NCBI RefSeq assembly: GCF_018812025.1
Contig: NC_063061.1
Coordinates: 35,578,115-35,642,114 of the forward strand
Direction of reading: 5' to 3'
Source: Megalobrama amblycephala
Taxonomy: Eukaryota > Chordata > Actinopteri > Cypriniformes > Xenocyprididae
DNA length: 64,000 bases
The notes beneath the pieces are model-generated. The model did not search any database, was not told where the DNA came from, and was given only the letters and a program-made list of their open reading frames with translations. Each line of letters opens with the position of its first letter. The stretch's first letter is position 1. Positions 12,232-24,425 of the stretch are shown here, piece after piece. The position numbers were made by a program, and so were the translations under genes.

Positions 12232-13664
12232 ACAACCTGAATTCCGGAAATGTTGGGACGTTTTTTTTAAATTTGAATAAAATGAAAACTAAAAGACTTT
12301 CAAATCATGAGCCCATATTTTATTCACAATAGAACATAACAAATGTTTAAACTGAGAAATTTTACACTTTTATCCACTAAATGAGCTCATTTCAAATTTG
12401 ATGCCTGCTACAGGTCTCAAAAAAGTTGGCACGGGCAACAAATGGCTGAAAAAGCAATCAATTTTGAAAAGATTCAGCTGGGAGAACATCTAGCAACTAA
12501 TTAAGTTAATTGATATCAGGTCTGTAACATGGTTAGCTATAATAGGGATGTCTTAGAGAGGCAGAGTCTCTAAGAAGTAAAGATGGGCAGAGCTGTGAAA
12601 GAGTGTGTAAAAAGATTGTGGAATACTTTAAAACAATGTCAAATTGCAAAGGCTTTGCAAATCTCATCATCTACAGTGCATAACATCATCAAAAGATTCA
12701 GAGAAACTGGAGAAATCTCTGTGCGTAACGGAGAAGGCCGAAGACTTTTATTGGATGCCCGTGGTCTCGGGGCCCTCAGACGACACTGCATCACTCATCG
12801 GCATGATTGTGTCAATGACATTACTAAATGAGGCCAGGAATTCTTCCAGAAACCACTGTCAGTAAACACAATCCGCCGTGCCATCTGCAGATGCCAACTA
12901 AAGCTCTATCATGCAGAAAGGAAGCCATATGTAAACATGATCCAGAAGCGCCGTCTATCCTGTGGGCCAAGGCTCATTTAAAATGGACTGTTTCAAAGTA
13001 GAAAAGTGTTCTATGGTCAGACGAGTCCAAATTTGACATTCTTGTTGGAAATCATGGATGATGTGTCATCCTGGCTAAAGAGGAGGGAGACCTTCCAGTG
13101 TGTTATCAGCATTCAGTTCAACAGCCAGCATCTCTGATGGCATGGGGGTGCATAAGTGCATATGGTATGGGCAGCTTGCATGTTTTGGAAGGCACTATGA
13201 ATGCTGAAAGGCGTATAAAGGTTTTAGAGCAACATATGCTCCCCTCCAGACGCCGTCTCTTTCAGGGAAGGCCTTGTGTATTTCAGCAGGACAATGCAAA
13301 ACCACATACTGCAGCTATTACAACAGCATGGCTTCGTCGAAGAAGAGTCCGGGTGCTGAATTGGCCTGCCTGCAGTCCAGATCTTTCACCTATAGAGAAA
13401 AATACGTCAAAGACGACCACTAACTCTTCAGCAGCTGGAAACCTATATCAGGGAAGAATGGGACCAAATTCCAACACCAAAACTACAGAAACTCATAACC
13501 TCGACGCCCAGATGTCTTCACACTGTTTTGAAAAGAAGAGGAGGTGCTACACCATGGTAAACATGCCCCCGTCCCAAATATTTTAAGACCTGTAACAGGC
13601 ATCAAATTTGAAATGAGCTCATTTTGTGCATAAAATTGTAAAATTTCTCTGTTTAAACATCATT
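12232..13664 (+). mobile_element. Tc1-like transposon, inactive
   Basis: Inverted arms of about 95 bp are visible: 12343-12436 pairs with 13567-13660, sharing AAATGAGCTCATTTCAAATT and the GCCTG-TACAGGTCT segment. They bracket a broken transposase frame. The outermost left arm (ACAACCTGAATTCCGGAAAT, from 12232) has no clear partner on the right, so the right end is probably truncated. Confidence 0.85.
12583..13586 (+). pseudogene. Tc1/mariner-superfamily transposase, frame-broken
   Basis: An N-terminal helix-turn-helix is readable in one frame (12583-12831: MGRAVKECVKRLWNTLKQCQ, then the recognition-helix region ISSSTVHNIIKRFRETGEI). A TGA at 12829 and frame changes follow. The DDE domain is spread over other frames: WSDESKF near 13015 (first Asp), [10 protein letters not shown] near 13290 (second Asp) and [12 protein letters not shown] near 13362-13397 (Glu), the spacing of a DD34E enzyme. 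At least two frame breaks make it non-functional. It is flanked by its own inverted repeats. Confidence 0.88.
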
Positions 13665-14394
13665 TTCATATAAAATTATCATTTAAAAAAAATATTTATG
13701 CATATAATATAATATTGGTCTCTTTTACACTAATTCAGTTTTACTGCATTATATATATTTAATTAAATCAGCCAATAAAACAATCTTTATACAATCTTTA
13801 TATATATACAGTATAATCTAACCAACGCTTTGGCAATGTAAAGCCTTTTTACCGTGCCAGTAAAGTTTCTTGAATCTTAAGAGAGATGGAAACTTTATTA
13901 GTGCCCATTTCAGCTGAAAAAACTCTAAACAGCTGGTGTTGGATGTGAATGTGAGCGCATTAGCATATTTATTGCGGCCGTTAGAATGAGCAGGGAACCC
14001 TGCACTCTTCCTTCCTGCATCTTCAGCCCTCTTTTGACTCTCAAGATTTCCAAGAGGAGGAGAGGATCATTCACAGAGTTCGGGGTGGTTTCTTTCCATG
14101 CGGGTGGAGAGGCCGGATAGGATGCAAGATGGATTTCTCTCCCAACAGCTCTCCAGGGAACCGTTTTAGCTCGAAACAAAACAGAAACCCCTCCTCGTGG
14201 CAGGGACTCATTTCACACATGCCCCTCATCTTCATTTTACGCCTTTGTGATGTTAATGGACATTGAGTTGAAAACCCATCAAAACTCTCCTGCTAAAGTC
14301 TGTGCTGTGAACTCCAGCTGAAACTCTGATACCAGCTGACGTCACGGGTCAGAGGTCAAGTGATCATGGACATTTCCTTTCATGTTGTCTTGCT

Positions 14395-14764
14395 CATAGT
14401 CCTTTGGGTCTGATCTGTCTGCTTCTGTTTTGTGAAATCATTCTGTAGAGTCTGTTTTATATAACTCTGTTCTGTGTGTGTGTGGTTCTTTAGGGTCTGT
14501 TTTACATAGATCTGATCTGATGTATGGTCTGTTTTATATGGATATGATCTATGTGGTTCTGTGTTGTTCTCTATTTTGTGCAAATCTGATCTAGATCTGG
14601 TTCTTTAGGGATTGTTCTGTCTAGTTCTGTAAGGTCTGTTTTTTTGCATCTTATCTATGTGGTTCTGTGTGCTTCTAAGTAGATCTATTCTGTGCAGATC
14701 TGATCTATGTGTTTCTGAGTGGATGTTCTGTGTGTTTCTGTAGGGTTTGTTCTGTTTGGTTCTA
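14395..14764 (+). repeat. Degenerate minisatellite, left part
   Basis: This is an array of imperfect GTTCTGTGTGG / GGTCTGTTTTATATAGATCTGATCT-type units (only short cores repeat exactly). The same array resumes at 15577-15800 beyond an inserted element. Confidence 0.8.
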
Positions 14765-15577
14765 ATAGAGGGTATGCATGTGACGTCACCGTCAGCCGTT
14801 ATGACTGCGGTAACGCCCACTGAGTGGCAAAAGACTGAGTGGCAGCATTGGTTTTCAGCGTGAATGCCACGAAAAACACACAAAACACATCTAAAACGGG
14901 AAAAAGCTTTGCGATTGACTGTACAAATACATTTAACAAGAAATCTGAGGTATAATTTTACAGACTGCTGAAAGCTACAGAAAAAGAAGCAAATGGATCA
15001 CTGCAATTCACAGAAACAACTGGACTCCAGGCAGAGAAACGTGGATTTGCAGTTATCATTTTGTGTCAAATTGTTGGATTTCGGGGTAAAATCATACCCT
15101 ATATATTGTATTGTTATATATTGTGTTGACAGCTCATCGATTAAATATTTACCATCTTATATTGTGCATTATTGGGTGTTTTTAAAGAAACACTGACAAA
15201 AACTATACAAGTTTTAGGGCTGGTTGATATATATAACACTGATATAAATGATCACTCCGATTTAGATCTACCTATATTGTAGTTATATAAAGCGTTCACA
15301 GGCAGATTTGCTTAATGTATTTCCCCGGCGTCGAAATCAGGCACATATAAATGTCAGGAAACACAATTCCTATCTGCATCTCATTATCCATGGATTAGGT
15401 TTCTTTGACATGCTATAAGGAACACTTTCGAGCCCAACCTTTAGTGTAATCATTTGTTTTACTCGTGTTTTTGCAGTTTCCCGTATTAAATCCAGTCATA
15501 CAGCAGCTCTTTTGCCACTCGGTCAGGCTGAGGGAGCGCGTTCCGGCGGGAAAGTGACATCAATGCATACCCTCTAT
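14765..15577 (+). mobile_element. Non-autonomous DNA element inserted in the minisatellite
   Basis: Ends are inverted: ATAGAGGGTATGCATGTGACGTCACC at the left (core AGAGGGTATGCAT) and TGACATCAATGCATACCCTCTAT at the right. The minisatellite continues on both sides, which defines the insertion. There is no coding frame of note. The left arm contains a palindromic TGACGTCA, i.e. a CRE-like core. Confidence 0.8.
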
Positions 15578-15800
15578 AGGGTCTGTTTTTATCCATCTGA
15601 TTTATGTGGTTCTGTGTAGTTCTAAGTAGGTCTATTCTATGCAATTCTGCTCTATGTGGTTCTGCAGGGTTTGTTCTGTTTGGGTCAGAGTGGATTTGTT
15701 CTGTAAGGTCTGTTTTATATCTGATCTGTGTGGTTCTGTAGTGTTTGTTTTCTATGGATCTGACCTGTGGGGTTTGTTCTGTATGTGTCTGTTCTGTGTG
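15578..15800 (+). repeat. Degenerate minisatellite, right part
   Basis: It continues the GTTCTGTGTGG-type array of 14395-14764 and ends right beside the RE1-like site. Confidence 0.8.
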
Positions 15801-15805
15801 TTTTC

Positions 15806-15826
15806 TTCAGCACCATGGAGAGTTCC
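15806..15826 (+). promoter_or_regulatory. RE1/NRSE-like site (REST binding motif)
   Basis: The first 17 bases, TTCAGCACCATGGAGAG, fit the degenerate NRSE consensus NTYAGMRCCNNRGMSAG at every position. The following four bases (TTCC) keep the CC of the 21-bp consensus. The site lies roughly 0.4-0.6 kb upstream of the inferred start of sv2c. REST silences neuronal genes in non-neuronal cells through such sites, so the placement fits a synaptic vesicle gene. Binding itself is inferred. Confidence 0.7.
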
Positions 15827-16413
15827 ATTCCGAACGTCCCGTGTTCGCTTGAGTCTATCAAGATTCCATCTCCTTCCTGGCGGGAGTTCAATCACGATGA
15901 GTCGCAATCAGAACCCGAGTGCCGCAGTTTTTTTTTTTTTTTTGGTGATTGTTCCGCTGAGGCGTGAGTATCGGGAGGGGGAGAGAGAGCAGAAAGTTAA
16001 AAACACTAAAACACGAGTCACTCCAACAAAGCAGGAAAAAGCCCCAGAGCCTCCAGAGAATCGTGACTCGCGGAGAAATAGCAATGCGTCACGGGTGGGT
16101 GGGGGTGTTCATATCCACGCATATACAGTCATAGTATATACTCACTATGATCCTAACGCGCTCATTCCTCCACCCCGCCCCGCGTCGCGTCACACTGAGC
16201 GGGGCTGCCCGCGATACAACTATTGATTTCATCTCTCTTTCTCTCGCTCCTCCTCCCTCTCCATCACTTCTTCTCAGCTTTTCTTCAAGTGCTGCAGAGA
16301 GACGCGGCTGCTGCTGCTGCATTGTGAGGAGAGAGAAAAAACGCTAAAGGAAAATCCGCGTTCCCGCGCTCAGAATTCCGCGCGCCCGTGAAGTCTGGAC
16401 TCACGTACAGTCG
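15827..16413 (+). promoter_or_regulatory. sv2c: Putative sv2c promoter and non-coding exon 1
   Basis: A largely repeat-free, CpG-rich block lies between the upstream minisatellite and the first intron. It holds a TATA-like stretch near 16135-16140, a G-rich GGGTGGGTGGGGG run near 16094, and a CCCGCCCCGCG Sp1/KLF-like site near 16175. It ends in a consensus donor TCG|GTAAGTGA at 16413/16414. There is no ATG between about 16150 and 16413, as expected for a 5' leader exon, and the next good acceptor opens the start-codon exon at 24330. The transcription start cannot be fixed from sequence and I place it at roughly 16150-16280. A pyrimidine tract followed by TTCTCAG at 16271-16277 could also be a splice acceptor, which would make 16278-16413 an internal leader exon with the promoter further upstream. 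Confidence 0.6.
16200..16413 (+). other. sv2c: sv2c exon 1, non-coding (5' boundary approximate)
   Basis: This is the first leader exon inferred from the CpG-rich sequence and the strong donor GTAAGTGA at 16414. It contains a short (GCT)n near 16309-16320. The 5' end is a guess, but the 3' end is well defined. SV2 genes in other vertebrates, as far as I recall, also start with an untranslated exon followed by a long intron. Confidence 0.55.
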
Positions 16414-17581
16414 GTAAGTGATTCTGAGTTTGTTTTTTTTGTAGGTTTACGCACGAGTCAAAATAAACTTTAGCTGCGCACAGGGAACGTTCACACGAAC
16501 GCGTTGTTGCGTTCAGCACGAAAACGGAGCGAAGTTGAACTGTTTTTAACTAGACACCCCATATTACAAACGCGTCATTCTGACTCTTATGTAGGTAATT
16601 AAAGCAGAAAACGCTCCGCGTGAACGCTTTTAGTTAGATATCTTGTTTTATGTTGCTGACGATCCACTTTTTTTCCATGAAATTGTGTTTTTATTAAAAA
16701 GAGCAATGATTAATTCACCTTTTTTACATGAAATGGTTTCAGTTTAGTCAGGTTTAAATATTGGTTTTGCTCTTGAACAGCAAAGGGAATGAAGTTGTCT
16801 CTCAATGGGTAACAATTAACACACATTTTTGTGTTTGTTAGTTGTTTACAGATTAAATATGACCGTGCTAGTATATATAGAACTTGATCTATGCACTATT
16901 GCACTATGGACTTGATGAAGGTATTAATTGTGAGCTATTATTAATACATTTTGTATATGAGAGGGATAACTTCTCATTCATTACAGTTGTTTGGTAAGTT
17001 GAGGTCTTGCAGGGATCTGACCAAATATTCAAGATTGTAAAGCCTGTTTTTTTTTTCTATGGAACACAAATCGAGAATTTTGTCCATGCAGATTTTCCCA
17101 TATAATAGGCTAACAAGAGTAGTAACCGTGTCTTTAAAGCTCCAAAAACACAACAAAAGTACTTCAAAAGTCATTCATATGACTCATGCACTAACTTTGT
17201 GTGAGGACCTCAAATAAAGTACCTTTCGAGGAAAGTCTATTCACTCGGCGGCCATATTTGCAACGCCTCCAGGCAGCTATTTCGGGCATCCAAGACGAAG
17301 TCCTGTCTATTTGAATGGGGGAATCCTGAAATCTCAAAAACTGCTTGGCGACCTCACAATTAAATAATATATTTCAAATCAGCAACAAAATCTGACATGA
17401 ACGGTCACATAATTGTTGCTTTTTTTTTAGTCTAGACAAGCCTAATCACGAGTGTTATGTTTCTATGGGAACTGGAGCTTCTAACGGCAGCTGCAGTGAC
17501 GCAATGACTTTATCAATCAGCGATTGGCTCTTTTACTTAGGAGGCGGGACTTTTTCCCGCCATATTGCGCGTTGCAGTTAA

Positions 17582-18968
17582 ATGATTAGTTCACTTTCAA
17601 ATAAAAATTTCCTGATAATTTACTCACCCCCATGTTATCCAAGATGTTCATGTCTTTCTTTCTTCAGTCGAAAAGAAATGAAGGTTTTTGATGAAAACAT
17701 TCCAGGATTTTTCTCCATATAGTGGACTTCACTGGAGCCCAAACGGTTGAAGGTCAAAAGTACAGTTTCAGCGCAGCTTCAAAGCGTTCTACATGATCCC
17801 AGATGTGAAACAAGGGTCTTATCTAGAGAAACGATCACTCATTTTCAAAAAAAAAAAATTTTATATGATTTAACCATAAATGCTCATCTTGAATTCCAAT
17901 ATTGTAGACACTGCTAAGTGTATTACTGCCCTCAACAGGTCAAAGTTTGAACTAAATTGTCATATTCAATTTGCTAGTGCAAGTATATAACAATTAGTTC
18001 AAACTTTAACCTATGGAGGGCAGTAATACACTTAGCAGTGTCTACACTGCCGGAATTCTAATAGAGAAGAAAAAGAAGAAGTTCAAGATGAGCATTTATG
18101 GTTAAAGGTGCCCTAGAACCAGTTTTTACAAGATGTAATATAAGTCTAAGGTGTCCCCTGAATGTGTCTGTGAAGTTTCAGCTCAAAATACCCCATAGAT
18201 TTTTTTAAATAAATTTTTTTAACTGCCTATTTTGGGGGCATCATTAACTATGCACCGATTCAGGCTGCGGCCCCTTTAAATCGCACGCCTTTTAAAGAAT
18301 TTTAACCCAAACTGTCTGGATTTCTAGAGAGCAAAGGTTTTGTGAAAAAAGTGGAAGACTTAAACATAAAATGTGTAAAATAAACTGTTAAAAGGATTTG
18401 ATGATCACTAGCGATAGTATTTTATTCTGTGTTGTCATCATTCAGGTTGGATTTCAGCTTTAATGTACATTGTTTTTAACAAAGCAGCTGATATTGCCAT
18501 AGAAACTAGTGGACTGCCGACTCGCTTTCACCCCAAAATGGCGGAAACGCACGGGCTGCTGCTGGGCGCCGGTGTTGCAATGGAACGTTCTATTGACTGT
18601 CGCTTCTTGTTAGTGTATAGTCTTGTCTATAGTCTTTGCCTCAAATTAAATATGGCACGAGTGACGTCAGCAAAATCAAATAACATGATTGGTCATCACA
18701 TGTCATGTGACCAAACTGACACATCTAACAGTTCTTTATTTGATCTGAGTTCAAGTTTGTCAGTGAATAATGACTTTGATTTTGTTCTATTCCTCATGCA
18801 AAGCATTATATGACTTAATAAGGTATGGAATAAAGTGGTATGAACCACATTTATGATAAGTTTGAGCTTTTTTGGGCTTGACAGATGCAAGTACTGTGAA
18901 CAGTTTTGTATGATAAAGATTCTTGACTTTTGTGTTAAGTGAGAGTGAATAATGGGTGAACTATTCCT
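17582..18968 (+). mobile_element. Hairpin element interrupted by a second TTAA element
   Basis: TTAA flanks it at 17578-17581 and 18969-18972. The ends read ATGATTAGTTCACTTTCAAA and GAATAATGGGTGAACTATTC, an inverted pair. An internal inverted repeat joins 17870-17950 to 17997-18105. At TTAA 18102-18105 a family-B element starts (AGGTGCCCTAGAACCAG) and runs to roughly 18450, where its far end is not recognisable. Confidence 0.6.
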
Positions 18969-20848
18969 TTAAATATTAGTCATTGAAAATCCCACGTACT
19001 GTCGATCAACCAATACTGGATGTGTGTATGTGTGTGTGTTTTAAGATCCTAAGGGGATCCTGGTGGTGTCCTGGATTATAGAAAGAGAGAGAGAGAGTCA
19101 CTTTAGTAACTTGTTCCCTGACAGAGCAAAATTTGTGTGACTGTCACAAGCAGAAAGAAATCCACCTGAAAATGTGAGTCATCGAGGCGCTTGGAGCAGA
19201 TGTGTGTGTGTGCGTGTGTGACGGAAAGATAAAATGGAGAGGGAGGGGGATTGATTCCCATGCACAATGTCAAGACAGGCGAAATCTCATTACGGGGCGC
19301 AGCTTGCGTCAGAGCCGGACCGTGATTGATGCCTTTTCCCGGTTGTGCTGGCGATTCACGCGCAGACCGATGACTTTTCGCCAAGTGGTAGTAAAAGGGT
19401 GAACGCTGCGGAGCGTGAAACAACCTGCCTCAGAGAAAAGAGTGATGTGGTGAATACACAACTATAGTGCTGTCCTGTAACTGAAAATGTATCTTTACTA
19501 CGGTAAAGTGCTACACTAATGAGTAGCTCCACGGTATTACTATGGCTTTTTGGACATGTATGTTACTAGCATTGTCTATTATGGGGGTACCAAGGTATTC
19601 TTTTGAAATATCATGTACTGTAAAAGCAACAAAATTGTTCAGTACCACAGTATTCCTCAAAATACCATAGTTTTACCATCTGATACCCTCACTGCACCGT
19701 TTTAGTCGAAATCTCACAGTGTTGAGCACATCTGCATTATCCTGTGCGTGTGTGTGTGTGTTTGTGTGTGTCAGGGAACTGGTCCTTTGACATTTGCCAT
19801 TTTGATTAGGAGACTCTTTTGATGATTCGCCTTTATTCAGGTGAACCACATATACATTTTCTATCAAATATAAATACTTTTTATTTAAAAAAAAAATAAA
19901 ATAAAGTACTATTTAGGTGCAGCTGGTGTGCCTTAGGAAATTAAACAAGAGACAATTTATATCTCACATATATATATAATAGATAGATAGATAGCTAACT
20001 TTTCCAGTTTTTTTTTCACACACACTCTATATGTGTGTGTCAGCTGATCAGTGAAGTGGATCAGACAAAGTGTCCCCCAGCACACAGAACTTGTGACCTT
20101 TGACCCTGTAGTCTGTTCCTTCAAAGCCACTCTCAGTAAAAGCACAGACATTCACTTTACACACAGTACACTGTACGCCACTGTACAATTTACATTCCAG
20201 TTATTGCAAATTATTTTTTATAACATGCAAATGAGTTTTTTCATTATGGAGATTTGAGGTTGAAATGTAACAATTTCACAGTTTTTTAATGAATTTTTTA
20301 GTTTTTCAAATTTCACTCCAATAGTGTCCTGTGGTGTATGAATGGATAAATGTAAAAATATTACACATAATCACACTTAATTTGAGATTTCACAAACTGC
20401 ATGTACAGTGGTCAAATATTGCAGGTAGCCTAATAAATGTGCTAAAACTGTGATAAATATGTGGGTTTTTTTTCAGGATAAATATATTATTTAGCTACTA
20501 TTTTCGTTTAGTTTTTATATTTTATAAGATTTTAAAGGCCAGCTGCACATTTGAACTCTTTGCAGTGTGCAATTTCACCAAAAACCAGTTCTACAGGATT
20601 CTGTCACTTACCAAATCAACTTTTTTGTCTTAGTAAATGATAAAAATCCTCTTGAATAGATTGAATTCTGTCTGTATATTGTTCTTGAGTTGCTATATGA
20701 TTCTTGATGTTCTTTAGATCAGTGTTTTGGATTAACTTTAAAATATCAGAACTAAAGTACATTTGTGGAACTTCAAAAGATTTTTCAATAATTTAGAATG
20801 TTCTGGTTCTATTTGGAACCTTTACTGTAATCTTAATTTTTATTGTCC

Positions 20849-20902
<54 letters not shown>

Positions 20903-21233
20903 TATAATTTAACTACTGCACCAACTCTTTACAGTATGCAATTACACCAAAATCAATTCTACTGGATTCTGTCACTTACCAAATCTACCTATTTATTTCA
21001 GTAAATGATAAAATCCTCTTGTATAGATTATGCTCAGTATGTACAGTTTTTACTGTAGTGAATGTAGATCAAATTGTAAGAATCTGTCTACATTAGAGAC
21101 ACACACACACACACACACACTCCACTACCTTCATCCAATCTGTGCAGGCGTCCACTATAAAACCCCCACAGCTGCTGGTGAGTCCCAGTGACCAGTGAAG
21201 CCTTCAGCTATCCATCATTACATTACTGCAGGA

Positions 21234-21278
<45 letters not shown>

Positions 21279-22977
21279 ATGTGTGTAGTCTTCTGCTTTT
21301 TACTAAACCACTGATTCTGGTTAACCACAGATCTGTTTTCCGCAAGGTGAAGTGTGTGGAATCGGGGACACTAGAATACGGCACGACCTTGCTTGTGTAA
21401 CTTTATAATTATTCACTCAAACACACTCTTCTATTCCAGTACAAATATCTAAACCTTTTTAAATCAAGATGCATTTACTTGAGAACCAAAATGACTTATG
21501 ATATTGAATCTTGTTATCTGACAAATGTCTCAGTGTAGAGTTTCCGGCGTGAGGCACTTCAGGACCGAGGGCTCGGTTGTTTAGTGCACATCACCGTTCT
21601 TCTGAGCACAATTAGGCGTCTATGGAGGGGTCAAACTAAGTCGCTTACCGCCGATGCCGCAGCGTCCCGTGAGTTTGTTCCCTTTCCTCCCCCTCCCGCG
21701 CTCACGCTGGGGGTTAATGCAGAAAAACGGGTGTCGCATTGATTACATCACCCCTCTAATGATGTCATAGTTACGTTGGGAACAGCCTTTATTTGGTCTA
21801 AGAGGAAATGATGTCATGATGTGGGTTTTTTTTTTTTTTTTTTTAAGGTCTGTATTGAGGCACAAAGTTGCCGCAGCGCTCTGGACGTGCCGTGTGGAGT
21901 TTTCGAAGTCAGAGTTTTTAGATGGATCATGGATGAATCATTCGAATGAAACACTGTCACGTCTTCTTACAGTATTAAATGTGAAGTTAGTGCACACTGA
22001 GAGAGAGAAAGCGTGCATGTGCTCCTCCTCCGTGATTAATGAGGGCGTCTCTGACAGTATCAGCGGCCCGTGAAAGCACAACTGTTCGAGATTCATTCGT
22101 TTTGTTTTGGCTGAATCTGGACGGATGAAGGTTTCGCTGATTTTTCAGAAAAGAGGCCGAACACACGACACCACTGGAACAGGAGAATCAGCCTGCGAAT
22201 CGGATCTTTTGATTCAGTTGTTGTTTTATGTCTTCATGTGTTCCCAAACGTTGTGATTTAATAAATGACTGCTGATTATTATGCTCAGGATCACACTGAC
22301 TCGTTTAGAGTTCGTGAACCAGTTCACTGAAAAGAACCGACTCAAAAGAATCAATCGTTGATGAATCTCTAATCAGGCATCCTGCACATTTTAGAGTATT
22401 TTTGTGTGCATACTTTTATTAATGCAGAGAAAAAAAAATTGGTGTATTGAAATTGTTATTAAATTTAGCAAATAATTACAAAGAAATGGCAACACATTGA
22501 ATTAAACGTGACATTTTGACATATTCTTTTTTCTTTTTAAATATAATTGTGTGTCTTCAGTCTCCATTTCTTCTCAGACGTGTCTCTGTGGCTCAAGGCT
22601 CTTAGATTTAGGTTTCAAATGCCAGAGTTAATGAATATTAATCATATTGTAATAACGATCAGCATATTGGCCAGACTGAAATTCAGCCGCAGTTATCAAA
22701 TGTCAGCTCGAATTGAGATTCACAAAACATTCTGCAAAATAAAGGTTCTTTTGTGGTTTGTGTGTTCAGCTTTTTCTCATCAAGAACCTTTTTTGGCTGA
22801 ATATTGTTTAATATCTATATGATTCTTAATGTTTTGTGTTTTGGATTTAAAATACCAGAACTAAAGGGGGAAAAAATCTTTTTTGGAACTTCAAAAGATT
22901 TTTCTATTATTTAGAATGTTCTGGTTCTATTTGGAACCTTTACTGTAATCTTAATTCTCATTATCCTCTTTATACCT

Positions 22978-23027
22978 AGAATAGAATAGAATAGAATAGA
23001 ATAGAATAGAATAGAATAGAATAGAAT
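22978..23027. repeat. (AGAAT)n pentanucleotide array
   Basis: About ten units. It is the reverse-complement motif of the arrays at 63022-63075 and 63388-63440. Confidence 0.95.
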
Positions 23028-23959
23028 ATTTAATCGCAGGTGGAATATTCCCCCTCGTTCCGGCCCTTTCTCTGAGATGTTATCTCTGAACTGACTGAGA
23101 GATTCACTGAGTTTATGGGGGACAGAAAGGGAGTGTTTGTGTTTATTTTTCAGATGTGAGGAGATAAAAATGAGATGAGTATGTATGTTTCTGCCGGAGA
23201 GAGTCTTAGAGAGAAATTGTGCTGCAATGCAGCAGGGCTCTTCTGCGTTTCTGAGTTTAAGAACGAATGTTTCAGGATGTCAGAGATCCTGAGAAGCACA
23301 TGTGTGAAGTTTTTCCCGCACACACTTCTGTAATGTCTGCATGTGGAGTTCCTTTCTTCATTTTTCCTTAGCTCTGTTCCATTAATGTCCACATGACTCC
23401 CTGTGGAGGTTAATAGTGTGAAGCAGAGCAGTGGAGATGATGAGTTAAACTGGGCACAGTGTCCTCTGCCCGCTGTGCCAACCTGATTTATGGCTTCTCC
23501 TGCCTTTCTGCAGGGCACATGAGCAGGAACACCTGAGATTTACAGCACTTTCACTTCTTCAATTACAGATATTCTGTGAAAACCAAAAATACCCAACTTA
23601 TTTAATTTAATTTAATTTAATTTATATTATACAGCTTATATCTTATAGTATTTATATAAATTATTTAAAATAATTTAGTTTATGATTATACTTTATAAAA
23701 TGTTATTATTATTTAAAACTTTTTCAATTTTGCTTTTGGTTATATATTAATATTTATTTATTATTTATAGATTTAAATAGTACAATTTTATATATATATT
23801 TATATCTTGAGTTTTATTTAGTATTTGTATAAATAATTAAAAATAATTTTGTATATGTTTATACCCTATAAATTATTTATTTATTTATTTTTCAATTTTG
23901 CTTTTGGTTATATCTTAACATTCATTTAAAAATTTAAAATGTATACATTTAAATAGTAC

Positions 23960-23998
<39 letters not shown>

Positions 23999-24168
23999 TT
24001 TTTGGTTATGTCTTATATAAAAATATTTTATTATATTAATAATAATACAAATATTTTATTATTATTTAATAAATGTTAATTGTTTGGTAATGTATTAATA
24101 TTTATTGAATGTATAAATTAAAAAAATAATTGTATATGTGTGTTTATTTTATTTGTTATTTTATTTGT

Positions 24169-24172
<4 letters not shown>

Positions 24173-24254
<82 letters not shown>
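24173..24254. repeat. (AT)n followed by poly(T) tract
   Basis: About 22 AT units run to 24216 and then 38 T residues run to 24254, ending 75 bp before the exon 2 acceptor. The sequence is prone to length change and could act as an extra pyrimidine tract. Confidence 0.95.
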
Positions 24255-24257
<3 letters not shown>

Positions 24258-24332
24258 TATATTTTGGTGAATTAGTCCTATAAGTTGGTGTAGAGAATGA
24301 AAATATGACTGTGTTTCTTTCTCCCATAGTGA

Positions 24333-24425
24333 ATGAAGCTGTCAGTCAGAAGGATCCGCCTTCTGCTTTGCATACGTCACACCCTCCTGTCCACTGCTGT
24401 CTGTCTCCAAACCAGCCTGCAGTAA
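24333..24425 (+). CDS. Upstream ORF in the sv2c leader (30 codons)
   Basis: An ATG three bases into exon 2 opens a 30-codon reading frame ending in TAA at 24423-24425, 91 bases before the sv2c start. It is the only ATG in the annotated leader of exon 2. Its context (TGAATGA) is weak, which would allow leaky scanning to the stronger sv2c start. The peptide begins MKLSVRRIRLLLCIR, basic then hydrophobic. A regulatory role is inference. Confidence 0.45.
   Translation: MKLSVRRIRLLLCIRHTLLSTAVCLQTSLQ

Larger units (their letters stand above)
16414..24329 (+). other. sv2c: sv2c intron 1 (7.9 kb)
   Basis: GTAAGT..CATAG. It contains a hairpin element with a nested insertion (17582-18968), a local duplication (about 20560-20690 and 20925-21050), a second duplicated block (20680-20850 resembles 22805-22975), (GT)n at 21237-21275, (AT)n at 20855-20900, an AATAG pentanucleotide array at 22978-23027, and AT-rich DNA from 23590 ending in (AT)n plus poly(T) at 24173-24254. 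A GC-richer block at 21540-21800 with TGATGTCAT-like sequence is the only stretch that looks like a candidate enhancer; I have no further support for that. Confidence 0.7.

Noticed and set aside
15639..16226. 195-codon + frame overlapping the minisatellite and promoter
   Set aside because: The sequence is a translated minisatellite followed by CpG-rich DNA, with a poly(F) stretch from a T run; no family resemblance and it conflicts with the promoter assignment.
16271..16277. TTCTCAG after a pyrimidine tract as a splice acceptor
   Set aside because: Possible, but the same features fit a pyrimidine-rich transcription start region; kept only as an alternative in the promoter entry.
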